Source: Pedobacter miscanthi
Lineage (GTDB): Bacteria; Bacteroidota; Bacteroidia; Sphingobacteriales; Sphingobacteriaceae
Reading direction: 5' to 3'
Length of the DNA: 64,000 bases
NCBI RefSeq assembly: GCF_003315595.1
Contig: NZ_QNQU01000008.1
Span: forward strand, 183,418-247,417
Below the pieces are notes generated by a model, which saw only the letters and a list, made by a program, of their open reading frames with translations, was not told where the DNA came from and searched no databases. Made by a program: the position numbers and the translations under genes. This document shows positions 1 through 8,839 of the stretch, piece by piece (the first letter of the stretch is position 1; the number at the start of each line of letters is the position of its first letter).

Positions 1-225
1 GGAAATCACTTTGAAAATTTTGTTGAGCAAAAAATTGTTGAAGGGAGATTTAAAAATGCGAGTGAAGTTATTCGTGCAGGTTTGAGACTATTGGAAGATG
101 AGGAGAATAAAATTAAAATTTTGAGAGATGCACTTCAGGTTGGAATTGACAGCGAGTTTGTAAAAGACTTTGATCCGAAAAAGCACCTTGAAATGTTGAA
201 GAAGAAAAATAAAGTTACTGTTTAA
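1..225 (+). CDS. ParD-like antitoxin, 5' end cut by window edge
   Basis: Open from the first base to TAA at 223-225 (74 codons visible), so the start lies outside the window. The visible protein begins GNHFENFVE, continues with the NASEVIRAGLRLLEDEE segment and ends with an FDPKKHLEMLKKK tail. This is the usual pattern of type II ParD antitoxins (ribbon-helix-helix N-terminus, then a toxin-binding tail); probably only about ten residues are missing. Members normally bind and neutralise a ParE RelE-fold toxin encoded immediately downstream and repress their own operon. Here no ParE reading frame follows: the next gene is mgtE at 309. The toxin may lie upstream outside the window or be lost. 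The family call is secure; a working system cannot be inferred. Confidence 0.8.
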   Translation, partial: GNHFENFVEQKIVEGRFKNASEVIRAGLRLLEDEENKIKILRDALQVGIDSEFVKDFDPKKHLEMLKKKNKVTV

Positions 226-249
226 TAATGCAGGAAAGATAATGCAGGA
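225..249. repeat. 14-bp tandem duplication after the ParD gene
   Basis: The 11-mer ATAATGCAGGA occurs at 225-235 and again at 239-249, straddling the end of the antitoxin gene. Both copies contain an ATG, opening reading frames of only 4 and 9 codons (228 and 242). This is where a ParE start codon would be expected, so the duplication may mark the scar of a deleted toxin gene. That is inference. Confidence 0.45.
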
Positions 250-308
250 TTTTGTAAAATTCAGTTTTTAATTTTAGTAGCTTTAGGGCATTTTGGTTAG
301 GTTTATAG

Positions 309-1658
309 ATGCAGTCATTCGAAATAGATAAAAGCGACGTACTTAAGGTTAAAAATGCAATTTTAGCCGGCGATGAAACTTTAAAAATAGTTTTAGAGGA
401 ATATCATGCCTCAGAAATCGCGATTTTGTTCGAACGTTTGGATAAATCTGAACAACGGCATATCATCAATCTGCTTCCTGCAGAAATTGCCTCCGAAATC
501 ATCTCGGAAATGGATGAAGAATCCCATCCCGAGGATTTACTTTTTGAACTTCATCCCGATAAACGTACCGAAATTGTTGAGGAGCTGGATTATGACGATG
601 CTACGGATATCATTTCCCAGCTGGAAGACCATGAGCAGAAAGAGATTTTAGAAGACCTTACTGAAGACCATGCTTCCGAAATCCGTAATCTTTTAACCTA
701 CGACGAAAAAACCGCCGGTGGTTTGATGAACACAGAACTGATCTGTGTGAACATCAATCTGACTAAAAAGGACGCGATTGACGAAATTATCCGTCAGAGC
801 GAAGAAATGGAGGAGTTTTACACCATATATGTGGTAGATGACGAGGAAATTTTTAAAGGTATTGTTTCGTTAAAAGATATTATTAAGGCTAAACACAACG
901 CCAAAATAACGGAGCTGGTTAAAGAGGATGCCGTTTATGTTCATCCCGATACAGATCAGGAAGAGGTGGCCAACCTGATTTCACAATACAATTTAACCAG
1001 TATCCCGGTAATAGATGAAAACCAGAAATTATTGGGTCGCGTAACTTTCGATGACGTAATCGACGTAATGGAGGCAGAAAGTACCGAAGATATCCTTAAA
1101 ATATCGGGGGTATCAGAAGATGAGGAATTAAGCGGTAACTGGGTAGAGGCGGTAAAATCACGTTTACCATGGCTGATTATCAACCTCGGAACGGCATTTT
1201 TAGCTTCTTCTGTGGTTCGTTATTTTGATCCGACTATAAAGCTGATTCCATCTTTGGCTGCTTATATGACCATTATTGCCGGAATGGGAGGAAATGCGGC
1301 TACACAGGCCCTGGCGGTAACGGTTAGGCGTATTTCACTTTACGATTTAACAGATAAACAGGCTTACAGGACGGTTTTAAAAGAGTTTACGGTAGGCTTG
1401 ATCAATGGTGCATCTAACGGATTAATCGTATTTATTTTTGCTTTCTTTTTTGACGGAAATCCGATGCTTGGTTTAGTTATCTTCCTGGCTATGACGGGTA
1501 ATCTGGTTATTGCAGGTATTACAGGAGCAGGTATCCCACTTATTTTAAAAAGGGTTGGTATCGATCCTGCCATTGCATCATCTATAATTATTACTACTTT
1601 TACCGACGTTTTTGGTTTCCTTTTAATTTTGGGATTGGCCAGTAAACTTTTACTATAA
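309..1658 (+). CDS. mgtE: magnesium transporter MgtE
   Basis: Full-length MgtE (449 aa), an inner-membrane Mg2+ channel gated by cytoplasmic Mg2+. The acidic N-terminal domain fills about residues 1-125 with repeated Asp/Glu-rich helices. A CBS pair follows at about 135-255, including TAGGLMNTELICV and TSIPVIDENQKLLGRVTFDDV. A connecting helix precedes the membrane domain at about 285-449, with the conserved GMGGNAATQALAVTVRR segment and helices up to the C-terminus. The ATG at 309 gives a protein of family length. It is probably monocistronic: 111 bp separate it from bioB with no obvious terminator. In the family, Mg2+ binding between the N and CBS domains closes the pore. No M-box-like leader is recognisable in the 83 bp upstream. 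Confidence 0.95.
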   Translation: MQSFEIDKSDVLKVKNAILAGDETLKIVLEEYHASEIAILFERLDKSEQRHIINLLPAEIASEIISEMDEESHPEDLLFELHPDKRTEIVEELDYDDATDIISQLEDHEQKEILEDLTEDHASEIRNLLTYDEKTAGGLMNTELICVNINLTKKDAIDEIIRQSEEMEEFYTIYVVDDEEIFKGIVSLKDIIKAKHNAKITELVKEDAVYVHPDTDQEEVANLISQYNLTSIPVIDENQKLLGRVTFDDVIDVMEAESTEDILKISGVSEDEELSGNWVEAVKSRLPWLIINLGTAFLASSVVRYFDPTIKLIPSLAAYMTIIAGMGGNAATQALAVTVRRISLYDLTDKQAYRTVLKEFTVGLINGASNGLIVFIFAFFFDGNPMLGLVIFLAMTGNLVIAGITGAGIPLILKRVGIDPAIASSIIITTFTDVFGFLLILGLASKLLL

Positions 1659-1769
1659 ATCCAGGATTTAATGATTTTAGGTTGGCAGGATTGATGTCTG
1701 TAAACCAAATCCTAATCCTGTTAATTAACTAAGACTACATAAAAATTAAATCTGTAAAATCTGATCCAC

Positions 1770-2771
1770 ATGCAAACGACAAGACACGATTGGACAAAAG
1801 AAGAAATATACGAAATTTATAACAGGCCATTTTTAGACCTCGTTTACGAAGCCGCAAGCATTCACAGAGAAAATAAAGATTATAACGAGGTTCAGGTAAG
1901 CTCATTAATTTCCATTAAAACCGGCGGTTGCAAAGAAGATTGTTCTTATTGCCCGCAGGCTGCACGTTACCATACTGATGTAGAGGTACAGCCGATGATG
2001 CAGGTGAGCCAGGTGGTTAGTGCTGCGGTAAAAGCTAAAGAGGGCGGTGCATCACGTTTGTGCATGGGCGCTGCCTGGCGCGAAGTACGTGATAACCGTG
2101 ATTTCGACCGCGTAATTGAAATGGTTAAGGCGGTAAACGATATGGATATGGAAGTTTGCTGTACTTTGGGGATGCTTACCGAACATCAGGCACAACGTTT
2201 AGCCGATGCCGGTTTATATGCTTATAACCACAATATTGATACCTCAGAAGATGATTATAAACGCATTATTTCTACCAGAACTTATGATGACCGTTTAAAT
2301 ACGATCAAAAACGTACGTAAAGCGAAATTAACAGTTTGTAGCGGTGGTATTATTGGTTTGGGCGAAACAGTTGAGGACCGTGTTTCGATGTTACAGACGT
2401 TATCAAATATGGAAACACATCCTGAATCCGTTCCGGTTAATGCATTGGTTCCGGTAAAAGGAACGCCATTAGAAAATCAACCACGTGTTCCGATCTGGGA
2501 TATGGTAAGAATGATTGCAACGGCACGTATTGTTATGCCAAACTCGGTAGTACGTTTATCGGCAGGAAGGAATGAAATGAGTACGCTTGAGCAGGCTTTC
2601 TGTTTTATGGCGGGTGCAAGTTCTATTTTCGCCGGTGATAAATTATTAACAACACCAAATCCTGCTTTTGTAGATGATATGGCCATGTTCGAACTTTTGG
2701 GCTTAAAAACCCGCGATGCCTTTAAAAATGGCCGTCCGGCCAATACAAGAATTGTGGAAGAAGCTATTTAA
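1770..2771 (+). CDS. bioB: biotin synthase BioB
   Basis: Radical-SAM enzyme that inserts sulfur into dethiobiotin in the last step of biotin synthesis; cytoplasmic, 333 aa, normal length. The radical-SAM cluster motif CX3CX2C is at C54, C58 and C61 within [12 protein letters not shown]. The segment [15 protein letters not shown] and the C-terminal [10 protein letters not shown] region, which carries the conserved Arg that ligates the 2Fe-2S cluster, are intact. No other bio genes are in the window, so it stands alone here. Downstream, a strong inverted repeat at 2812-2847 ends the transcript. The start ATG at 1770 is the only sensible one ahead of the catalytic region. Confidence 0.97.
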   Translation: MQTTRHDWTKEEIYEIYNRPFLDLVYEAASIHRENKDYNEVQVSSLISIKTGGCKEDCSYCPQAARYHTDVEVQPMMQVSQVVSAAVKAKEGGASRLCMGAAWREVRDNRDFDRVIEMVKAVNDMDMEVCCTLGMLTEHQAQRLADAGLYAYNHNIDTSEDDYKRIISTRTYDDRLNTIKNVRKAKLTVCSGGIIGLGETVEDRVSMLQTLSNMETHPESVPVNALVPVKGTPLENQPRVPIWDMVRMIATARIVMPNSVVRLSAGRNEMSTLEQAFCFMAGASSIFAGDKLLTTPNPAFVDDMAMFELLGLKTRDAFKNGRPANTRIVEEAI

Positions 2772-2811
2772 TCCGAAATAACTGCGCTGTAAGATGTTAT
2801 CATCTGAAAAC

Positions 2812-2847
2812 AAAAAAGTCCTGATTAAAATTAATCGGGACTTTTTT
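2812..2847. terminator. bidirectional terminator between bioB and ohr
   Basis: A 17-bp stem (AAAAAAGTCCTGATTAA at 2812-2828 paired with TTAATCGGGACTTTTTT at 2831-2847, one G-T pair) has A and T tracts on both sides, so it can stop transcription of the two convergent genes. The GTCC...GGGAC core recurs in other terminators of this window (41597, 41776, 41935, 51827). Confidence 0.85.
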
Positions 2848-2872
2848 ATTTCGTTCGGAACACTTGTTTTGG

Positions 2873-2894
2873 CATCCTGAGCGTAGTCGAAGGA
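2873..2894. repeat. dispersed repeat CCTGAGCGTAGTCGAAGG
   Basis: The 18-mer CCTGAGCGTAGTCGAAGG at 2876-2893 is found exactly, in reverse orientation, at 63937-63955 at the other end of the window. It matches the general style of the other intergenic repeats here (GTCATTTCGA and similar). Confidence 0.6.
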
Positions 2895-2896
2895 TA

Positions 2897-3307
2897 TTAA
2901 ACCGCTGTTACCCTTACCTCAATATTTCCTTTAGTGGCTTTTGAATATGGACAGGCACGGTGTGCTTTGTCTGCCAAAGCCTGTGCTTCTTCATGCGAAA
3001 TTCCAGGGATATGTACATCAAGATCTGCTGAAAGCACAAATGAATTTCCATCTTTATTAAACGAAACTAATACTTTAACATTTGCTTCGCTAACATCAAC
3101 GCCATCACGTTCTGCTACCGAACCTAATGCCCCTAAGTAACAAGGTCCCCAGGCTGCTGCAAATAATTCTTCCGGATTTGTTGCACCACCTTGTCCGCCT
3201 AATTCTTTTGGTTTTCTTAAATCAAAATCTAAAATTCCATCGCTCGATTTAATATGTCCGTCTCTTCCTCCAGTTGCTGTAACTTCAGCCGTATATAGCT
3301 TTTCCAT
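2897..3307 (-). CDS. ohr: organic hydroperoxide resistance protein (OsmC/Ohr family)
   Basis: Thiol peroxidase of the Ohr branch (136 aa), which reduces organic hydroperoxides using a lipoyl or dithiol donor. The two reactive cysteines are C56, in NPEELFAAAWGPCYLGAL, and C119, in HRACPYSKATKG. The catalytic Arg is R15 (GGRDGHIKSSDG) and the Glu of the NPEE motif is present. The GGATNPEELF pattern separates Ohr from classical OsmC. It is convergent with bioB and followed by the shared terminator. Ohr genes are often paired with an OhrR regulator; none is adjacent here. The family call is firm; Ohr rather than another OsmC subgroup is very likely. Confidence 0.9.
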   Translation of the reverse strand: MEKLYTAEVTATGGRDGHIKSSDGILDFDLRKPKELGGQGGATNPEELFAAAWGPCYLGALGSVAERDGVDVSEANVKVLVSFNKDGNSFVLSADLDVHIPGISHEEAQALADKAHRACPYSKATKGNIEVRVTAV

Positions 3308-3707
3308 AATAATTTTCTTAATTGATTTAGTTTAACAAATTAGTGTTGTATTTGTTTTCATCTGCTTTAAGCCTGCCTAAACATACCACCAGGGGCATAA
3401 ATGATTCCGGTGTAAATAATTTTTTGCCATTTCATGTAAAAAAAAGCTGGTTTTACCCTGCAACTAATCACTAAAAAAACCGGTCAGATAAGTTGGTTCA
3501 TTGTTGTAGGATAGGATAGGTTAGTTCGAAAGCGCTTAAAAATCAATCGATTGTGGATTTTTGCCTGTATATACAGCGAAAGTATTGTTTTGTTATACTC
3601 ATTTATCAGTACCGGATTTCGTGTAAAAAACCATGACTTTGCCCTGACATAACATCGTTGAATATACGAAAACAATATTTTTATATCATAACTGTTTAAA
3701 TCATCCC
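3308..3707. other. 400-bp intergenic region between ohr and the type IX cargo gene
   Basis: AT-rich divergent promoter region. No convincing gene is seen; a 63-codon frame on the minus strand at 3484-3675 has no recognisable content. Two loosely similar segments occur around 3433-3460 and 3621-3650 (GTAAAAAA followed by CCCTG and TAA). I see no clear -33/-7 promoter pair. Confidence 0.5.
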
Positions 3708-6125
3708 GTGGTATACCGATTGTTTTTGATGTTGCTCATAGCCAGTGTTGCTATGCCATCTAAATTACATGCGCAATCCTCTCCGGAGAATATTGGATTT
3801 GAAAATGGCAATTTTCAGAACTGGAAGATTTATGCAGGTTCGATAGCGATAGAAAACAACAAAAATGTTGTTACGATGAATGAGTTAGCTAAACCGATTT
3901 CAAACAGGATCAGTATTATTAATAATAAAAAACTGATCGATCCGTATGGTGGCTTCCCCGTAGTTGCACCTTCGGGCGGGAATTTTTCAGTTAAACTGGG
4001 CAATAATGTTACCGGTGCGCAGATTGACGGAATATCGTATCAATTAACGGTTCCGGCTGACAGGCCTGAATTTACGTTAACCTATCAGTACGCAGTTGTT
4101 TTAGAAGATCCCGATCACGAACCTTTTGAGCAGCCGAGGTTTATTGCACGAATAAAAGACATGGAAAAAAACGAGTATATTCCATGTGCATCATTCGAAT
4201 ATGTGGCCACCTCTTCACTTCCTGGTTTTAAAAAATCAACAGAATATGAGAGTGTAATATATAAAGATTGGTCGCCGGTAACCATCAACCTGTCTGGCTA
4301 TCAGGGCAAGCAACTGCTTATAGAATTTATCAGTACCGATTGCTCAAGGGGGCAACATTTTGGGTATGCTTATGTAGATATCAATAATATTTTTGGTGAA
4401 GCCGTTACCGGTAATACCTATTGCGCCAGCGCTGAGGCAATTGACTTGACAGGACCGAGTGGTTACCAGACTTATAATTGGTACAATGCAGACAGATCTA
4501 TAAAATATGGATCTGGCCAAACGATTAATATTAAACCTAAACCAGCTGATAACTCACGCATTTTGCTTGATCTGGTTCCTTATCCGGGATTTGGTTGCCC
4601 GGGCACGGTAAGTACCCAGATTCATGGCATAGATTACGAACTTAAGGTTTTAAAGCAGGATGTAGTTTGTCAAAACGCCGAAATAGATCTTTTAGACTCA
4701 AAATATATTTTAAATAAAACAGATGGCTTTACCTATCAGGTTTTTGAAGACAAAGATTTAACCAGACCTGTAACTGGAGCTGTTAAAATAACGGACGATA
4801 AAACCTTTTATATCAAAGGAAATAATAACAAAGGCTGCGAAAGTGTGGTACCCATTGATATTTCGGTATTTAATGCAGCAGATATCAGTGTTAAAAATCC
4901 TGATGCCGTCTGCTATTCAGAAAGTGTTGATATTACAAACGAAGCCCTCTACAGTGGTGATTTAAATGGTATCGCCCGGTCTTATTTTGAAGATGGGGCT
5001 GCCAATCAGCCGCTTGGCGATCCGAAACATATCAGTAAATCGGGAAAATATTTTGTCAGGCTGTCTAACCAGATGCACTGCAGCAAAATTATTGCTATAG
5101 ATGTGGTCATCAAAGATAAACCTTTGCTAAAAGTAAGCAACCCCAAACCCGTTTGCATTCCAGCGAAGGTAGATATTACCACTGCCGATCATTTTTTGGG
5201 TAGCGATGCGAATCTTAAATACAGTTTTTATAACGATGAAGCGTTAAACAACCTGGTTGTTGATCCTACACACATCAATCAATCGGGTACGTATTATGTA
5301 AAAGCTATAAATGCTGATGGTTGTACTGTGAGCAATAAAATAGAGGTGGTTATTAACGATATCCCTGTTCTTGTGGTTAAAAATCCGGATGCTGCCTGCC
5401 ATCCTGATCAAGTTGATCTCACTAATCCTGCACTTTATAATGGCTCTACAGATCATTTAAATTATACTTTTTTTTATGATGAAGCCTTAACGAACAAAAT
5501 TGCTTATCCCAAAGCAATTACGAAAGCCGGAACGTATTATATAAGAGCGGTTAATAACGGCGGCTGTTATACAACTGGTAAAATTGAAGTAACATTTAAT
5601 ACTGCGCCAACCATTGTGATTAACAAGCCCAAAGCTGTTTTTGACAATTCGTTTATCGATTTAACAGCGCCCGAAATTACCAAAGGAAGCAGTGTATACG
5701 TAAAAGCCGGATATTTTGAGGATGCAGATTTAAAACGGCCGTTAACAGATCCCAAAAGGATAAACAGGGCAGGGGTTTATTATATTGCCATCCAGAACGA
5801 AAGTGGCTGCATTTCTTCGGCCCCGGTTGAACTGGAAGTTTTACCACAGCCAAAAATCGTTGTTCCAACCGCATTTACACCACAAAAGGAAACCAATAAC
5901 CGTTTATACCCGTTTTTGGTAAGTATACAAAAACTGATCAGCTTTAAGGTATACAACAAATGGGGTATTTTAGTTTATCAGAGCGATACCTTGGCCAACG
6001 GTGGCTGGGATGGACAATTTAAGAGCCAGATGCAACCTTTAGAAACATTTTCGTGGTTTGCTGAAGGCATAGATACATTCGGGGATAAATTTCAGTCAAA
6101 AGGAAAAACCATACTCATACTATAA
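3708..6125 (+). CDS. secreted Ig-like repeat protein with type B gliding-motility C-terminal domain (T9SS cargo)
   Basis: Large exported protein (805 aa). The GTG at 3708 gives a good signal peptide ending ...SKLHAQS; an in-frame ATG at 3729 would remove the basic residue of the signal, so GTG is preferred. Residues about 20-250 form a lectin/jelly-roll-like N-terminal region. From about 310 to 710 there are four or five tandem units of about 80 residues, each with a Cys near the start, a YFEDxx/FYDEAL core and a SGTYYVKA...GC end (Ig-like). The last 90 residues carry the type B sorting domain: PTAFTPQ, KVYNKWGILVYQS, GGWDGQFK and KGKTILIL. Such proteins are exported by the type IX system and attached to or released from the cell surface. 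The stop overlaps the start of a PorP/SprF gene (TAATG), the usual partner of type B cargo. Confidence 0.85.
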   Translation: MVYRLFLMLLIASVAMPSKLHAQSSPENIGFENGNFQNWKIYAGSIAIENNKNVVTMNELAKPISNRISIINNKKLIDPYGGFPVVAPSGGNFSVKLGNNVTGAQIDGISYQLTVPADRPEFTLTYQYAVVLEDPDHEPFEQPRFIARIKDMEKNEYIPCASFEYVATSSLPGFKKSTEYESVIYKDWSPVTINLSGYQGKQLLIEFISTDCSRGQHFGYAYVDINNIFGEAVTGNTYCASAEAIDLTGPSGYQTYNWYNADRSIKYGSGQTINIKPKPADNSRILLDLVPYPGFGCPGTVSTQIHGIDYELKVLKQDVVCQNAEIDLLDSKYILNKTDGFTYQVFEDKDLTRPVTGAVKITDDKTFYIKGNNNKGCESVVPIDISVFNAADISVKNPDAVCYSESVDITNEALYSGDLNGIARSYFEDGAANQPLGDPKHISKSGKYFVRLSNQMHCSKIIAIDVVIKDKPLLKVSNPKPVCIPAKVDITTADHFLGSDANLKYSFYNDEALNNLVVDPTHINQSGTYYVKAINADGCTVSNKIEVVINDIPVLVVKNPDAACHPDQVDLTNPALYNGSTDHLNYTFFYDEALTNKIAYPKAITKAGTYYIRAVNNGGCYTTGKIEVTFNTAPTIVINKPKAVFDNSFIDLTAPEITKGSSVYVKAGYFEDADLKRPLTDPKRINRAGVYYIAIQNESGCISSAPVELEVLPQPKIVVPTAFTPQKETNNRLYPFLVSIQKLISFKVYNKWGILVYQSDTLANGGWDGQFKSQMQPLETFSWFAEGIDTFGDKFQSKGKTILIL

Positions 6126-7123
6126 TGCACAAACCGCTACTTATTTTATTTTTGTGCTTAGCTACCTTATGTTGTTCGGCACAGGATCCGAAGTTTTCGC
6201 AATACTTCGCGGCGCCATTAACGCTAAACCCGGCATTTACAGGTTTTTTTGACGGTGATTACCGCATTGCGGCCAATACCAGACAACAATGGGGCAATCT
6301 TGGCGATCCCTATAATACCTACAGTGTTTCAGGTGACTTAAAACTGGTAGAAGATGAAAATTTTATCAATAGCTATTTCAGTTTGGGATTAAGCGGACTT
6401 TTCGATGAATCGTTAAACAAAGCTTTAAAGTCGCAATATATCAGTGCCAGCATTTCCTACTATCAATATATGGATGAGGAGCACCGTTTTAAATTTGGGT
6501 TGGCACCACAGGTATCGTACGTGTCAAAATACCTCGATTACAATAAACTCACTTTTGCATCCCAATACAATGGTGATGGTGGTTTTAATACTGCGATGCC
6601 AAATTACCTCGATTTAAAGAATGATAAAACCTCTTACTTTGACTTGAATATTGGTGCCAATTTTGCCGCCACATTCGATTATTGGAGTTTTGCAATCGGC
6701 TATGCTCAATATCACCTTACCAAACCACAGGAGACTTTACTGAGCAATAGTACTGATATTGTTTCAGCACGGAAAACAGTTAATTTTGGTCTGTTTTACC
6801 TGTTAAACAATAATGTTGATTTAAATTTAACCGGTGTATATAATGCTCAGAAAAATAACCGGGACGTGATTTTCGGAACAGTTTTGGGGTTAAAACCTGG
6901 CGATGAAACCAAAATGAAACTGAACTTCGGCATGTGGTACAAGTTTAACGAAGCTTCATTTTATCCTTATATCGGTGTAGCTATGGGAAATGTTAGTGCC
7001 GGAATGAATTATACAGTTTATGGGAGTAAATTATTAAGCGCTACACCACGCACTTACGAACTTTCATTTATTTTCAGGCACAATAACTTCAAGGGTTTTA
7101 AAGTACCTTGCCCTAGGTTTTAG
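6125..7123 (+). CDS. type IX secretion outer-membrane protein, PorP/SprF family
   Basis: 332-aa outer-membrane beta-barrel with a signal peptide (residues 1-19, ending CCSAQ) followed by DPKFSQYFAAPLTLNPAFTGFF, shortened here to its key part SQYF...NPAFTGF, the signature of the PorP/SprF family. The C-terminus FIFRHNNFKGFKVPCPRF is also typical. SprF-type proteins are needed to export or anchor the type B cargo encoded just upstream; the one-base overlap (stop TAA at 6123-6125, ATG at 6125) implies translational coupling. Barrel strands are recognisable as alternating aromatic stretches. No terminator hairpin is obvious; repeats follow directly. Confidence 0.92.
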   Translation: MHKPLLILFLCLATLCCSAQDPKFSQYFAAPLTLNPAFTGFFDGDYRIAANTRQQWGNLGDPYNTYSVSGDLKLVEDENFINSYFSLGLSGLFDESLNKALKSQYISASISYYQYMDEEHRFKFGLAPQVSYVSKYLDYNKLTFASQYNGDGGFNTAMPNYLDLKNDKTSYFDLNIGANFAATFDYWSFAIGYAQYHLTKPQETLLSNSTDIVSARKTVNFGLFYLLNNNVDLNLTGVYNAQKNNRDVIFGTVLGLKPGDETKMKLNFGMWYKFNEASFYPYIGVAMGNVSAGMNYTVYGSKLLSATPRTYELSFIFRHNNFKGFKVPCPRF

Positions 7124-7197
7124 AGGTTGATGTTTTATAGGTTGATGTATCATGGTTGATTAGGTGATAGCTATACCGTTTAATATTTCGAATTTTT

Positions 7198-7606
7198 CGT
7201 GGCTATTTTTTTACCACTAAGGCACAAATGCACAAAGTTGGGTTTATATTTCTTTTTGCTCTGCATCTTCTGGCTATCGGACATCTGACTCCTGAATTAA
7301 TTCTATTTTCCTGACCATTAAGAAATTAAGGGGTTATTGGTGAATCCTACGGTAGATATTGATCATTGAACTTTGGTTATTTTAAATACCATCCACGCAT
7401 TTAATCTTCCGTGTTTTCTGAGTCTCCGTGGCTATTTTTTTACCACTAAGGCACAAAAGCACAAAGTTGGGTTTAAATATTTCTTTCTGCTCTGTATCTT
7501 CTGGCTTTCGGACACCTTAACTATTAATAAATTAAGAACATTAAGAAATTATCGATGAACCCTAATGCGGTAGGTATTGATTATTGAAAATTGAATTTTG
7601 GTTATT
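7198..7606. repeat. two diverged direct repeats of about 180 bp
   Basis: Copy 1 (about 7198-7380) and copy 2 (about 7427-7606) are offset by 229 bp. Both share CGTGGCTATTTTTTTACC, ACTAAGGCACAAA, GCACAAAGTTGGGTTTA, TCTTCTGGCT-TCGGACA, AAGAAATTA and a closing TTTGGTTATTT. The 20-mer CTGACCATTAAGAAATTAAG at 7311-7330 is repeated exactly in reverse at 54508-54527. The region 7124-7627 (504 bp) holds no gene I can support; short frames at 7373 and 7591 lie inside the repeats. Confidence 0.7.
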
Positions 7607-7627
7607 TGATTCCCCTGTCATTAAACT

Positions 7628-8839
7628 CTAAAAAAGCTTCAACTGTGCATCAACTGGTGGTTTTTCTTTTCCGAATACAGTTCTGCCACCGTATTTCCAG
7701 CTATCAGCTCTTTCTTTTGCAATCACTTTTTCAAAATCCATATTTGGTACAAAATCTTTTTCTGCATTCTGCGCAATCAGGTGTAATGATTTTATGGCCT
7801 GCTGCTTGTCTGAATTTCCGATTTTCGCTTTTTCTACCGCATTTCTCAAAACCTTTATCGTTTCGTCGAATACATTTACTGGAACGGGGAATGGATGGCC
7901 ATCCTTACCACCGTTGGCGAAAGAATAACGTGCAGGATCGTTAAAACGTGATGGCGTACCATAAATTACTTCACTCACCAAAGCCATTGATTGCAATGTG
8001 CGCGGCCCCATACCTTCAAGCAATAATAATTCTTCAAAATCGCTTGGTTTCTTTTCCTGTGCCAGCCACAAAATACTGCCCAAACGTTTTAAATCTATAT
8101 CTTTTGATCTTACATCATGATGATTGGGGAGCACCAGTTTTTGTATTTCACCGAGCATGCGCGTTGGCGATTCAGTGGTGATACCCATCATACTTTGCCT
8201 GGTTTTATCCGCATCGTTGGAGGTAAGGTTTAAAATCTTGCCCTGATTTATGCCGCAAATCCCGGTATGTGGTTCTTCAATAAAGGATTTCAGGTTTTCC
8301 GAATGCCAGTGGTATCGTCTGGCGGTAGAGCTGCTATCGCTCATGCCCTGCTGTACAACTGCCCAATCGCCATCACTGCTTAAAATAAAGCTGTGCAGAT
8401 ACAATTGAAAGCCATCTTGTATGGCCGTGTTATCAACTTTGGCACTCAGTTTACTTGCGCGCACCAGTTCGGTGCCATTAAGCCCGGTTTTATCAGCGAT
8501 TCTTAAAAGTTCATGAGGTGTTTCCCTGCTGTATTTACCTTTTCCTCCACAAATATAAATGCCGAGTTCTTTTGAAAGCGGATTAATGGATTTTTTTAAA
8601 GCACCAATTACAGAAGTGGTTATTCCTGACGAATGCCAGTCCATACCCATTACCGCACCCAAACTCTGGAACCAGAAAGGGCTGCTTAAACGGCGTATCA
8701 CTTCGGCTTTTCCATATTCTAAAATAATAGCTTCTGTTATCGCAAGGCCGAGTGCAGCCATGCGTTTAGCCAGCCATGGGGGAACATGACCATAATGTAA
8801 TGGTAAATCTGCGCTTCCTGATCTTTTCAATGCTAACAA
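7628..8839 (-). CDS. DUF763 domain protein
   Basis: 403-aa protein of the uncharacterised DUF763 family. The N-terminus RSGSADLPLHYGHVPPWL, the HSSGITTSV segment and SSSTARRYHWHS are the conserved blocks. Toward the C-terminus, LLLLEGMGPRTLQSMALVSE resembles a helix-hairpin-helix DNA-binding motif. The family is found in archaea and scattered bacteria; to my knowledge it has no established activity. The combination of a helix-hairpin-helix-like element and conserved His/Asp suggests nucleic-acid work, which is inference. The gene is alone, flanked by repeat-rich spacers on both sides, and of full length. The C-terminal tail (KPPVDAQLKLF) is short and polar. Confidence 0.85.
   Translation of the reverse strand: MLALKRSGSADLPLHYGHVPPWLAKRMAALGLAITEAIILEYGKAEVIRRLSSPFWFQSLGAVMGMDWHSSGITTSVIGALKKSINPLSKELGIYICGGKGKYSRETPHELLRIADKTGLNGTELVRASKLSAKVDNTAIQDGFQLYLHSFILSSDGDWAVVQQGMSDSSSTARRYHWHSENLKSFIEEPHTGICGINQGKILNLTSNDADKTRQSMMGITTESPTRMLGEIQKLVLPNHHDVRSKDIDLKRLGSILWLAQEKKPSDFEELLLLEGMGPRTLQSMALVSEVIYGTPSRFNDPARYSFANGGKDGHPFPVPVNVFDETIKVLRNAVEKAKIGNSDKQQAIKSLHLIAQNAEKDFVPNMDFEKVIAKERADSWKYGGRTVFGKEKPPVDAQLKLF

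Noticed and set aside
406..651. Frame of 81 codons on the plus strand inside mgtE
   Set aside because: Overlaps the clear MgtE frame entirely and has no recognisable content.
3484..3675. 63-codon minus-strand frame in the ohr/cargo spacer
   Set aside because: No start context, no recognisable residues, AT-rich spacer; probably chance.
7373..7944. Plus-strand frames at 7373-7558 and 7591-7944
   Set aside because: The first lies in the direct repeats; the second is antisense to the DUF763 gene.
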